Below, piece after piece: positions 7,969-15,323 of a DNA stretch of 37,142 nucleotides; position 1 is the first letter of the stretch, and every line of letters starts with the position of its first letter. The notes beneath the pieces are model-generated. The model saw only the letters and a program-made list of their open reading frames with translations, was not told the DNA's origin and ran no database searches. This DNA comes from Colimorpha sp002372855 (GTDB lineage Bacteria; Bacteroidota; Bacteroidia; Bacteroidales; P3). The DNA lies in NCBI GenBank assembly GCA_946621635.1, contig CAMOOR010000018.1, forward strand, positions 1 through 37,142, written 5' to 3'. The position numbers and the translations under genes were made by a program.

Positions 7969-9591
7969 TTAACGTGTTGGGACAAGGCGCAGCGACTCCA
8001 TGCGGAACAGCTGCGGCTGGTCGTTTTCGAGGCCTGCATGACGGCGGCTGAAGTGCAGCGGATGCACCAGCGAGGGCATCGACCGCGAAGGCGCCGACCA
8101 GAAACCGCTGTTGCGGCTGTGCAGCCCGGTGACGATATACATAGTCAGGTCGTAGCCCGTGGCCGCCAAGGGCGATGTAGGCTCCGAACCGTAGGTGTCA
8201 CGGAATGCCTTCAGGAACTCCACATGCACCTCGTTGGTCATATCCCACGCCGAGGAGAATGTGTGGTAGCCAAGTAGTTGCAGCTGCGAGAAGTCGACAT
8301 CGCTGAAGTCCCGCGTCCAGTCGCTGATGGTATACAGCGTGGGGCTGTTGGTCTTGAAGGCGGAGAGGCGGTTGAGCAGGTTGCTGGAATACACGCGCAT
8401 CTGGTCCTGCTTGTGGTCGTAGATGCTCAGCACATTGCAACCCGGCGTATGCTTCAGCGTGGAGGTAAGCTTGCCGTTCTGGCTCCAATTGAAGAGGGTG
8501 TACTTGATGTCGCCGCGCTCGGCAAGCTGACGTTTCAGTTCGTCGAGCACAGGCTTCTCGCTGGCGGCATTGGCGCCATGGATGATGTACAGGTGGGCAT
8601 CGGGACGCTCGCTCTTCATATTGTCGAGCATGACGCGCACCTGGCTCTCCAGCGAGGGCTGGATTTTGACCATGTAAGGGTTCTCGGCGCAGATTTCGCT
8701 GCGGGTGGCCATGGGGTTGACAATGTAGACCCCTGCCTGCTGCGCCAGCTCGGCGGCCTTGTCGAAGGCGTCGCGGAACAGCAACGCCACCACGAAATCA
8801 CTCTGTCCCACACGGTGCGTCTCAAAGGCGCGCTGCACCGCCGCCGGCGTATTGTCGGACACGTCGACGACATTCAGCTCCACGTTGACGCCCTGGCGGG
8901 CCATCTCGTCGAGGGCCATGCGTATTCCCTCATAGAACTCGATGAACTCGAACTGGCGGTAGCTGCGTTTGCCACGCTGCTCGACATCGAACTTCGAAGT
9001 GGATATCTCGTCAATCTGGTCCAGATGCAGCGGCATCATGAGCGACATGCGGAGCACCTTGCCGGTACGCTTCACCTCGGGCGGTTCGACCTTGACAGGC
9101 TCCGGCGAGGAGACAGTGCCGTGGGTAGGCACGGGACGGGCCTCGGCGGGAGCCGACGGCTGCGCGGGCTGGGCGGCTGCCTGCTGGCGCTGCTCTTCCT
9201 GCTTGCGGATGGACTCCTGCTTCTGGGCCTCGAGGGCGTCGGTGCCCGTGGCGAACTGGCCTCGCACCGGCAGCCACACCGTGTCGCCAGGATGGAGGAA
9301 ATGGATGTCGACATGCGTCACAGCATCGTAGCTCTCCACCTTGTAGGCTTTGGAAATGGAGTAGACCGTCTGGCCTTTCTCCACGATATGGACATAGTAT
9401 TTCTTGCCGTGCATCACCTGGGTCTCGGTGCTCACCTTGATGGGCGCCGCCCCGGGCATCTGCGCTTGAACTGAGTGGAGAGTGGAGAGTGGAGAGTGGA
9501 GAACAATGCTGACGCAGCACATCAGCATCACCTTCCACATCCTCCTTCCAAACCACACAGTGTTATTTCCATTTTTATGTATCATATTCAT
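7969..9591 (-). CDS. LysM domain plus type-1 periplasmic-binding-protein-like domain
   Basis: The 540-residue exported protein has a long signal peptide (hydrophobic part about 20-43, cleavage probably after VQA). A LysM domain at about 65-110 (YVHIVEKGQTVYSISKAYKV, then LHPGDTVWLPV) is followed by a Gln/Glu/Pro-rich linker (118-170). The remainder is a large domain of about 340 residues resembling the substrate-binding fold of amino-acid ABC transporters (VLRMSLMMPLHLDQID, then VALLFRDAFDKAAELAQQAGVYIVNPMA). LysM binds peptidoglycan, so it is probably periplasmic and wall-attached. The ATG overlaps the four-helix gene stop by one base (TAATG). Part of the signal peptide (LHSPLSTLHS) is encoded by a heptamer repeat array at 9473-9502. 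The precise role is unknown. Confidence 0.85.
   Translation of the reverse strand: MNMIHKNGNNTVWFGRRMWKVMLMCCVSIVLHSPLSTLHSVQAQMPGAAPIKVSTETQVMHGKKYYVHIVEKGQTVYSISKAYKVESYDAVTHVDIHFLHPGDTVWLPVRGQFATGTDALEAQKQESIRKQEEQRQQAAAQPAQPSAPAEARPVPTHGTVSSPEPVKVEPPEVKRTGKVLRMSLMMPLHLDQIDEISTSKFDVEQRGKRSYRQFEFIEFYEGIRMALDEMARQGVNVELNVVDVSDNTPAAVQRAFETHRVGQSDFVVALLFRDAFDKAAELAQQAGVYIVNPMATRSEICAENPYMVKIQPSLESQVRVMLDNMKSERPDAHLYIIHGANAASEKPVLDELKRQLAERGDIKYTLFNWSQNGKLTSTLKHTPGCNVLSIYDHKQDQMRVYSSNLLNRLSAFKTNSPTLYTISDWTRDFSDVDFSQLQLLGYHTFSSAWDMTNEVHVEFLKAFRDTYGSEPTSPLAATGYDLTMYIVTGLHSRNSGFWSAPSRSMPSLVHPLHFSRRHAGLENDQPQLFRMESLRLVPTR
9473..9502. repeat. Heptamer array (GAGTGGA)4, left arm of an inverted pair
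   Basis: Four exact tandem GAGTGGA units (9473-9500) plus two further bases lie inside the signal-peptide coding part of the LysM gene. Read on the minus strand, three heptamers equal seven codons and give LHSPLST. An oppositely oriented array lies at 10000-10034, with the four-helix gene between them. Confidence 0.92.
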
Positions 9592-9971
9592 TAGTTTTTA
9601 CCCTCTTCTTCATTCCCATCTCTGTTATTTTTCTTTAGCGTTTTTATCGATGAAACCAACATTGAGATAATTTCATCCAGATCCTTCATCATAGAGTCGA
9701 AAGCTGCCTGGTCGATTTTCCCTGTCACACGCAACAGTTCCAACCAATATTCCGTCTCGTCAGCCTCCTTCAGCGCAATGGAGAACTTGTGAGCCATATC
9801 CCGTGGGCCTTGGGCATTTCTACCCTCTCGCACATTGGCCCCGATACTCGTTCCGCTTCTTCCAATCTGGTCCTTCAAAGCGTATTCCCTTGCCTGGTCC
9901 AGATAATCGCACAATCGCAACACCCTCACCGCAAAAGCGAAACTCTTGTCTCTTAAAACGCTGTTCGACAT
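9591..9971 (-). CDS. Four-helix-bundle protein (23S rRNA intervening-sequence protein family)
   Basis: The 126-residue, all-helical protein matches the S23/IVS-protein family. It has FAFAVRVLRLCDYL, the hallmark DQIGRSGTSIGANVREGRNA, FSIALKEADETEYWLELL, and a last helix ending in a charged tail. Proteins of this fold were first named from intervening sequences in 23S rRNA genes. They are related in fold to Avd, the accessory protein of diversity-generating retroelements, and are thought to bind nucleic acid; the true function is unknown. The gene lies between guaA and the LysM gene and shares one base with the latter. Heptamer arrays in opposite orientation flank it at 9473-9502 and 10000-10034. 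A second family member occurs at 19491-19853. Confidence 0.93.
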   Translation of the reverse strand: MSNSVLRDKSFAFAVRVLRLCDYLDQAREYALKDQIGRSGTSIGANVREGRNAQGPRDMAHKFSIALKEADETEYWLELLRVTGKIDQAAFDSMMKDLDEIISMLVSSIKTLKKNNRDGNEEEGKN

Positions 9972-9999
9972 CTCTATTTCTTCTTTTTAATTCATTCAA

Positions 10000-10034
10000 T
10001 CCGCTCTCCACTCTCCGCTCTTCACTCTCCACTC
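10000..10034. repeat. Heptamer array (TCCACTC type, 5 units), right arm of an inverted pair
   Basis: Five tandem 7-nt units TCCGCTC, TCCACTC, TCCGCTC, TTCACTC, TCCACTC run from 10000 to 10034. They are the reverse complement type of the GAGTGGA array at 9473-9500. The guaA stop codon (10039-10041) lies four bases beyond the array. Confidence 0.92.
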
Positions 10035-10038
10035 TGGT

Positions 10039-11565
10039 TCATTCCCACTCGATGGTTGCGGGGGGCTTGGAGCTGATGTCGTAGCAGACACGGTTGACGC
10101 CCTTGACGCGGTTGATGATCTCGTTCGAGACCTTGGCCATGAAGTCGTACGGCAGGTGGCTCCAGTCGGCGGTCATGCCGTCGACGCTCTCCACGGCGCG
10201 CAGGGCCACGACGCTCTCGTAGGTCCTCTCGTCGCCCATGACGCCCACGCTCTGCACCGGCAGCAGCATGGCACCGGCCTGCCACACCTTGTCGTACAGG
10301 CCCGCATCGCGCAGACCCTGGATGAAGATGTGGTCCACCTCCTGAAGGATGCGCACCTTCTCGGGCGTCACATCGCTCAGGATGCGGATGGCCAGGCCGG
10401 GACCCGGGAACGGGTGGCGGCCGATGAGCTCGTCCTTGATGCCCAGCTGGCGGCCCACGCGACGCACCTCGTCCTTGAACAGGCTGCGCAGCGGCTCGAC
10501 AAGTTTCAGTTTCATATAGTCTGGCAAGCCGCCCACATTGTGGTGGCTCTTGATGGTCTGGCTGGGGCCCTTGACGCTCGAACTTTCAATCACGTCGGGA
10601 TATATCGTGCCCTGGCCCAACCACTTGGCGTCGGTGATGAGCTTGGCTTCGGCGTCGAAGACATCGATGAAGGTCTTGCCAATGGCCTTGCGCTTCTTCT
10701 CCGGCTCGGTGACCCCGGCCAGCACACTGTAGAAACGCTCCTTGGCATCGACGCCCTTCACGTTGAGGCCCATGTCCTTGTAGCTCTCCAGCACCCCCTC
10801 GAACTCGTTCTTGCGCAGCAGGCCGTTGTCGACGAAGATGCAGTGCAGCTGATGGCCGATGGCCTTGTTGAGCAGCACGGCGGCCACGGTGCTGTCCACA
10901 CCGCCGCTGAGGCCGAGCACCACCTTGTCGTCGCCCACCTTCTCGCGCAGTTCCTTGACGGTAGTCTCGATAAACGAGGCCGGCGTCCACTCTTGGCGAC
11001 AGTGGCAGATGTCGACCACAAAGTTGTGCAACAGCGTGTTGCCGTCGACCGAATGGTGCACCTCGGGGTGGAACTGGATGGCGTAGGTCTCCTCGCCTTC
11101 AATCTGGTAGCCGGCATACTTGACATTCTCCGTGCTGCAGATGGTCTTGTAGCCCTCGGGCAACGCCTCGATGGTGTCGCCGTGGCTCATCCACACCTGG
11201 CTGCCCATGGGTACGCCCTTCATCAGGGGGTTCGAACTGTCGATGAAATTGAGGTTGGCACGGCCATACTCGCGTATCTTGCTCTGCTGCACGCGTCCGC
11301 CGCCCCATTTGGCCAGATACTGGGCGCCATAGCACACCGCCAGCAGCGGCAGCTTGCCCTTGATGTCCTTCATGTCAGGCACCGGCGCGTCGGCGGCGTT
11401 GCAGCTGTAGGGGCTGCCCGAAAAAACAACACCCTTCACGTCGGAGGTGAGGGCTGGAATCTTGTTGAAAGGATGAATCTCGCAGTAGACATTCTGCTCG
11501 CGGATTTTGCGCGCAATCAGCTGAGTGTATTGAGAGCCAAAGTCTAAGATGATGATGGTATCCAT
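10039..11565 (-). CDS. guaA: GMP synthase (glutamine-hydrolysing)
   Basis: The 508-residue enzyme makes GMP from XMP, ATP and glutamine. The N-terminal class-I amidotransferase domain carries the nucleophile C78 in LLAVCYGAQ and the His/Glu pair in IQFHPEVHHS. The ATP-pyrophosphatase domain has the PP-loop VLGLSGGVDSTVAAVLL near residue 217. The C-terminal dimerisation domain ends with the family-typical KPPATIEWE. The length is normal. A TAnnTTTG box (TATCTTTG) lies on the minus strand at 11588-11595, giving a short leader. A heptamer repeat array begins four bases after the stop codon, so the 3' end abuts the four-helix-gene region. Confidence 0.98.
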   Translation of the reverse strand: MDTIIILDFGSQYTQLIARKIREQNVYCEIHPFNKIPALTSDVKGVVFSGSPYSCNAADAPVPDMKDIKGKLPLLAVCYGAQYLAKWGGGRVQQSKIREYGRANLNFIDSSNPLMKGVPMGSQVWMSHGDTIEALPEGYKTICSTENVKYAGYQIEGEETYAIQFHPEVHHSVDGNTLLHNFVVDICHCRQEWTPASFIETTVKELREKVGDDKVVLGLSGGVDSTVAAVLLNKAIGHQLHCIFVDNGLLRKNEFEGVLESYKDMGLNVKGVDAKERFYSVLAGVTEPEKKRKAIGKTFIDVFDAEAKLITDAKWLGQGTIYPDVIESSSVKGPSQTIKSHHNVGGLPDYMKLKLVEPLRSLFKDEVRRVGRQLGIKDELIGRHPFPGPGLAIRILSDVTPEKVRILQEVDHIFIQGLRDAGLYDKVWQAGAMLLPVQSVGVMGDERTYESVVALRAVESVDGMTADWSHLPYDFMAKVSNEIINRVKGVNRVCYDISSKPPATIEWE

Positions 11566-11587
11566 ATATTGTTATAATTTTAAAATG

Positions 11588-11595
11588 CAAAGATA
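11588..11595 (-). promoter_or_regulatory. Bacteroidetes -7 promoter box for guaA
   Basis: TATCTTTG on the minus strand matches the TAnnTTTG consensus of the primary sigma factor in Bacteroidetes. It lies 22 bases upstream of the guaA start codon. Confidence 0.7.
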
Positions 11596-11659
11596 CAGAA
11601 AAAGCCCGACATGGCCAAACTTTTTTTCCTGCATGCTCCGAGTCCGAGGGGTGCAAACT

Positions 11660-11717
11660 CCCACTTAACCCCCTACCAACTCCCTACCAACTCCCTACCA
11701 ACTCCCACCACGGTAGG
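11660..11717. repeat. 11-nt tandem repeat element, copy B
   Basis: CCCACTTAACC is followed by three identical CCCTACCAACT units (11671-11703) and the closing CCCACCACGGTAGG (11704-11717). It lies in the 373-base intergenic region between the divergent guaA and bamD genes. Apart from this copy and the two promoter boxes, I see nothing else identifiable in that region. Confidence 0.88.
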
Positions 11718-11924
11718 ATTTGGTAGGTTGTTCATTGGTCCGAAAACAGCCGTTTTAACGATTGTTAACAATATTCGATGCATACTCACGGGAGTTTCGA
11801 AATACGGACGATTTACCGTTAAACGATATTCGCCACGAGCCGTACACTGCCGCCCCTGGAAAGGGGCCGGAGCCGGGGGTGAATATTTTTAAAATAAAAT
11901 TCATAATATATCAATTTTTTTTCG

Positions 11925-11932
11925 TACTTTTG
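11925..11932 (+). promoter_or_regulatory. Bacteroidetes -7 promoter box for bamD, nearly leaderless
   Basis: TACTTTTG matches TAnnTTTG and ends only six bases before the bamD ATG at 11939. Transcription would start within a few bases of the start codon, so the mRNA probably has almost no 5' leader. Confidence 0.7.
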
Positions 11933-11938
11933 CACGTT

Positions 11939-12748
11939 ATGAGAAACGCGAAAAACATATTCGGAATCATCTCAGTATGCTTGCTATTAGCAAGTTGCAA
12001 CGGATACAACAAACTGCTCAACAGCAACGATTACGACGCCAAGTACGCCGCGGCCATGCAATACTACAACGAACAACGCTATTCGCGAGCCGCGCAACTG
12101 TTCGAGAACCTGACGCTCTACTACCGCGGGAAGGAGAACGCCGAGAACATCGGCTGGTACTACGCCATGTCGCTCTACCATGAGAAAGACTACTTCACGG
12201 CGGGCTACCAGTTCAAACGCTTTGCGCGCCAGTTCCCCTACAGCGAGCGCATGGAGGATGCCGCCTTCTATTCGGCCTACTGCAAGTATATGGACTCGCC
12301 GGACTACAACCTCGACCAGAGCCAGACCAAGGAGGCCATCGAGGAGTTCGAGATGTTTGCCGAGCGATGGCCCCGCAGCACCCGCATTCCGGAGGTGAAC
12401 AACTGCCTCGACGAGATGCGCAAGAAGCTCATCCGCAAGGACTACGAGATAGCCTACGGATACTACTTCATCGAAGAATACCACGCCGCCTACGAGTCGT
12501 TCAAGCAGTTCCTCAGCCAGTACCCCGAGGCCTCGATGCGCGAAGACGCCATGTACTACATGCTCGTGTCGAGCTTCCGCTACGCCATCAACAGCCGCGA
12601 GGACAAGATGTACGAGCGCCTGCAGCAGGTGGTGAACGACTTCGACAAGTTCAACAGCAGCTTCAGCAACTCCAAGTACCTGGCCGAAGCGCAGGACATC
12701 TACACCCGCACACGCGCCGCCATGGCCAAGAAAGCCAACGAAAAATAG
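11939..12748 (+). CDS. bamD: Outer-membrane protein assembly factor BamD
   Basis: The 269-residue lipoprotein has a signal ending in LLLASC (Cys20) and tetratricopeptide-type helix pairs. The first is YAAAMQYYNEQRYSRAAQLFENL, followed by YFTAGYQFKRFARQFPYSERMEDAAF and AYESFKQFLSQYPEASMREDAMYYML. BamD is part of the BAM machine that inserts beta-barrels into the outer membrane, and it acts on the periplasmic face. The frame is open upstream to 11762. The ATG at 11939 is chosen because it directly precedes the lipoprotein signal and follows a promoter box. The Bacteroidetes order bamD-rpoZ-coaBC is preserved. Confidence 0.94.
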   Translation: MRNAKNIFGIISVCLLLASCNGYNKLLNSNDYDAKYAAAMQYYNEQRYSRAAQLFENLTLYYRGKENAENIGWYYAMSLYHEKDYFTAGYQFKRFARQFPYSERMEDAAFYSAYCKYMDSPDYNLDQSQTKEAIEEFEMFAERWPRSTRIPEVNNCLDEMRKKLIRKDYEIAYGYYFIEEYHAAYESFKQFLSQYPEASMREDAMYYMLVSSFRYAINSREDKMYERLQQVVNDFDKFNSSFSNSKYLAEAQDIYTRTRAAMAKKANEK

Positions 12749-12779
12749 AAACCGAAAAACAAAATAAATCACAAAATAA

Positions 12780-13157
12780 ATGGAAGAGAAGAAGAAGAAA
12801 GTGGTGAACACCACCATCACGAGAAACACTGCCGATTTCAGCAAACAGACCGACAACATCTACGAGACCGTAGCCGTTCTCACCAAGCGTGCCAACCAGA
12901 TTGCCGCCGAGGAGAAACGCGAGCTGCACAACAAGATCGACGACTTCAAGACCAGCAACGACACGATGGACGAGATGTACGAGAACCGCGAGCAGATCGA
13001 GATTGTGCGCCGCTACGAGCTGCAGCCCAAACCCACCCTCGAAGCCACCGAGGAGTACCTCGAAGGCCAGATCTTCTACCGCAACCCCGCCAAGGAGAGC
13101 GCCGAGGAGAAACAGCGCGAGGCCATCGACGACGAAATCAAGAACATGGAAGCATAA
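12780..13157 (+). CDS. rpoZ: RNA polymerase omega subunit
   Basis: The 125-residue protein matches the Bacteroidetes form of omega. TTITRNTADFSKQTDNIYETVAVLTKRANQIAAEEKREL holds the core alpha-helical region that clamps the beta-prime C-terminus. MYENREQIEIVRRYELQPKPTLEATEEYLEGQIFYRNPAKE is a lineage-specific tail. It assists RNA polymerase assembly in the cytoplasm. It lies 31 bases after bamD and 10 bases before coaBC. The N-terminus is lysine-rich (EKKKKK-like) and the C-terminus is acidic. Confidence 0.9.
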   Translation: MEEKKKKVVNTTITRNTADFSKQTDNIYETVAVLTKRANQIAAEEKRELHNKIDDFKTSNDTMDEMYENREQIEIVRRYELQPKPTLEATEEYLEGQIFYRNPAKESAEEKQREAIDDEIKNMEA

Positions 13158-13167
13158 GGGCTAAGCC

Positions 13168-14343
13168 ATGAGAATCATCGTCGGCATTACCGGAGGCATT
13201 GCTGCCTACAAGAGTCCGGAGCTAGTGCGCCTGCTGAAGAAGGCCGGCCACGAGGTGCGCTGCGCCGCCACGGAGCACGCGCTGGAGTTCGTCACACGCG
13301 CCACCCTGGAGACCGTCTCCGGGGCGCCGCTCTACCACGACCTCTTCACGGGCAACGGCAGCTCCACCGAGCATATCTCCCTCAAGGACTGGGGCGAGCT
13401 GCTCGTTGTGGCTCCCGCCACGGCCAACATCATCGGCAAAGTGGCTTCGGGCATCGCCGACGACGCACTGAGCACCCTGCTGCTGGCCATGCCGCCGGAG
13501 CGAGTGCTCATGGCTCCAGCCATGAACAGCCAGATGTGGGCCCACCCCGCCGTGCAGCGCAACATCGCCACCCTCAAGGGCTGGGGCGTCCGCACCGTCG
13601 GCCCTGCCGTAGGCGAACTGGCCTGTGGCACCAGCGGCCCCGGGCGCATGGTGGAACCGGCCGAGATAGTGGAGGCCGCGCTCTCCACGCTCCACACTCC
13701 GCTCTCCGCCCAGCGCTGGCTTGTCACCGCCGGGCCCACCTACGAGCGAATCGACAGTGTGCGCTTCGTCGGCAACTACTCCAGCGGCAAGATGGGCTTC
13801 GCCCTGGCACAGGCCCTGGCCGACGCCGGAGCCGAGGTGGAGTTGGTAACGGGTCCCACGGCCCTGAGCATCAGCCACCCCCGCGTGCACCGCACCGACA
13901 TCGAGTCGGCCCGCGAAATGTATGCCGCCGCCACCGCGCTCTATCCCACGTGCCGTGGCGCCATCCTCTCCGCCGCCGTGGCCGACTACCGCCCGGCGGA
14001 GTGCGCCGACCACAAACTCAAAAAGCAGGGCGACGAGGGCATGACCCTCACCCTGGTGCAGAATCCCGACATCCTGGCCTCGCTGGGCAAGATGAAAACC
14101 GACGGCCAGCTGCTGGTCGGTTTCGCCCTGGAGACCGACAACGAGCTGCAGAACGCCCAAGGCAAACTGCAGCGCAAGAACCTTGACTACATAGTAATGA
14201 ATTCGCTGCGCGACGCCGGAGCCGGTTTCGGCACCGACACCAACAAGGTGACCATCCTCGGCGCCGACGGCAGCCGCCGCGATGTGGGCCTGCGGAGCAA
14301 ACAGAAAGTGGCCCGCGAAATTGTCAGCACCGTCACCTCATGA
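13168..14343 (+). CDS. coaBC: Bifunctional phosphopantothenoylcysteine decarboxylase / phosphopantothenate-cysteine ligase
   Basis: The 391-residue protein combines CoaC and CoaB, two consecutive steps of coenzyme A synthesis. The CoaC flavoprotein half (1-170) has GITGGIAAYKSPELVRLLKKAGHEV, VVAPATANIIGKVASGIADD and the substrate-clamp segment APAMNSQMW. The CoaB half (about 185-391) has VTAGPTYERIDSVRFVGNYSSGKMG, NPDILASLG and GFALET. The linker (residues 172-181, LSTLHTPLSA) is encoded by four degenerate 7-nt units at 13681-13708. These resemble the GAGTGGA heptamer arrays elsewhere in the window and point to an in-frame repeat insertion between domains. The stop overlaps the next gene start by 4 bases. 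Confidence 0.96.
   Translation: MRIIVGITGGIAAYKSPELVRLLKKAGHEVRCAATEHALEFVTRATLETVSGAPLYHDLFTGNGSSTEHISLKDWGELLVVAPATANIIGKVASGIADDALSTLLLAMPPERVLMAPAMNSQMWAHPAVQRNIATLKGWGVRTVGPAVGELACGTSGPGRMVEPAEIVEAALSTLHTPLSAQRWLVTAGPTYERIDSVRFVGNYSSGKMGFALAQALADAGAEVELVTGPTALSISHPRVHRTDIESAREMYAAATALYPTCRGAILSAAVADYRPAECADHKLKKQGDEGMTLTLVQNPDILASLGKMKTDGQLLVGFALETDNELQNAQGKLQRKNLDYIVMNSLRDAGAGFGTDTNKVTILGADGSRRDVGLRSKQKVAREIVSTVTS
13681..13708. repeat. Solo heptamer array inside coaBC
   Basis: Four tandem 7-nt units CTCTCCA, CGCTCCA, CACTCCG, CTCTCCG encode the linker between the two coaBC domains. The translation LSTLHTPLS closely matches LHSPLSTLHS encoded by the GAGTGGA array in the LysM gene. Confidence 0.75.
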
Positions 14344-15317
14344 AGAAACTGTCAATCATAGCCATCGTACTGGCCTCTTTGGCTATCGCCGGAGAAGCCT
14401 TTATTTTTTCCACCCGCAAGGAGAACAACAGCGAAGAGACCCACGAGCGGGCCATACGCTCCGGCTACCATATCTATGCCCCGTCCATACCCGACACCCT
14501 CTACTTCTGCGGCGAACGCGTACCGTTGAACATCTTCTATGTCCGCGAAGGCCTCGACCGCGAACTGGTGTCCAACATGTACTACCAGAGCCACACCCTC
14601 TTCTGCATCAAGCGCGCCAGCCGCGTGTTCCCCACCATCGAGCGCATACTGAAAGAGGAGCGTGTGCCGGAGGACATGAAGTATCTCTGCGTCATCGAGA
14701 GCGCCCTGCAGAACGTCACCTCGTCTGCCGGGGCCGGCGGCTACTGGCAGTTTATGAAGTCGACCGGGCAGAAATACGGGTTGGAAATCAGCGACGAGAT
14801 TGACATGCGCAACGACCTCGAGGCCTCCACACGCGCCGCCTGCCGCTACCTGAAGGAACTCAAACAACGCTTCGGAGGATGGACCGAGGCCGCCGCGGCC
14901 TACAACTGCGGCGAAAACGGTCTTGGCCGTCGCCTCGCCAACCAGCAGCAGCACAGCTACTACGACCTCCACCTCAACCAGGAGACGCAACGCTACGTCT
15001 ACCGCATTCTCGCCCTCAAGCTCATCATGCAGCACCCCACAGCCTACGGATACACTGTGCGCCAATGCGACACCTACCCCGAACTGCGATACGAGGAGGT
15101 CAGCCTCAGCGGCAAAGACGTGGACCTCGTGCAGTTCGCCATCGACAACGGCACCACCTACAAGATGCTGCGCATGTTCAACCCCTGGCTCGTCACCGAC
15201 AAGCTGAAAAACAAAAACGGCAACACCTACACCGTCCGCATCCCCATCAAAAAGGGCACGGAATACACCACCCTCACCAAAGGCAAACACGACACAACCG
15301 TCATCGAGACACTCTAA
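14340..15317 (+). CDS. Membrane-bound lytic transglycosylase (MltD-type SLT domain)
   Basis: The 325-residue exported enzyme has an N-terminal hydrophobic signal or anchor (residues 3-22). The SLT domain follows: YLCVIESALQN holds the catalytic Glu, then GAGGYWQFMKSTGQKYGLEI, RAACRYLKELKQRFGGWTEAAAAYNCGENGL and ETQRYVYRILALKLI. The C-terminal ~90 residues (DVDLVQFAIDNGTTYKMLRMFNPWL, then YTVRIPIKKG) resemble a degenerate LysM-like region. It would cleave peptidoglycan glycan strands in the periplasm. It is coupled to coaBC by an ATGA overlap and followed 6 bases later by uvrA. Confidence 0.92.
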   Translation: MKKLSIIAIVLASLAIAGEAFIFSTRKENNSEETHERAIRSGYHIYAPSIPDTLYFCGERVPLNIFYVREGLDRELVSNMYYQSHTLFCIKRASRVFPTIERILKEERVPEDMKYLCVIESALQNVTSSAGAGGYWQFMKSTGQKYGLEISDEIDMRNDLEASTRAACRYLKELKQRFGGWTEAAAAYNCGENGLGRRLANQQQHSYYDLHLNQETQRYVYRILALKLIMQHPTAYGYTVRQCDTYPELRYEEVSLSGKDVDLVQFAIDNGTTYKMLRMFNPWLVTDKLKNKNGNTYTVRIPIKKGTEYTTLTKGKHDTTVIETL

Positions 15318-15323
15318 GCAAGC

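Noticed and set aside
10039..11565. Possible guanine/XMP riboswitch upstream of guaA
   Set aside because: The promoter box leaves a leader of only about 15 bases, too short for an aptamer.
11660..11717. Possible CRISPR array
   Set aside because: Units are 11 nt and directly adjacent without unique spacers of 25-40 bases, and no cas gene is present.
11762..11938. N-terminal extension of BamD
   Set aside because: It would place about 59 residues before a clear lipoprotein signal, and the promoter box lies inside it.
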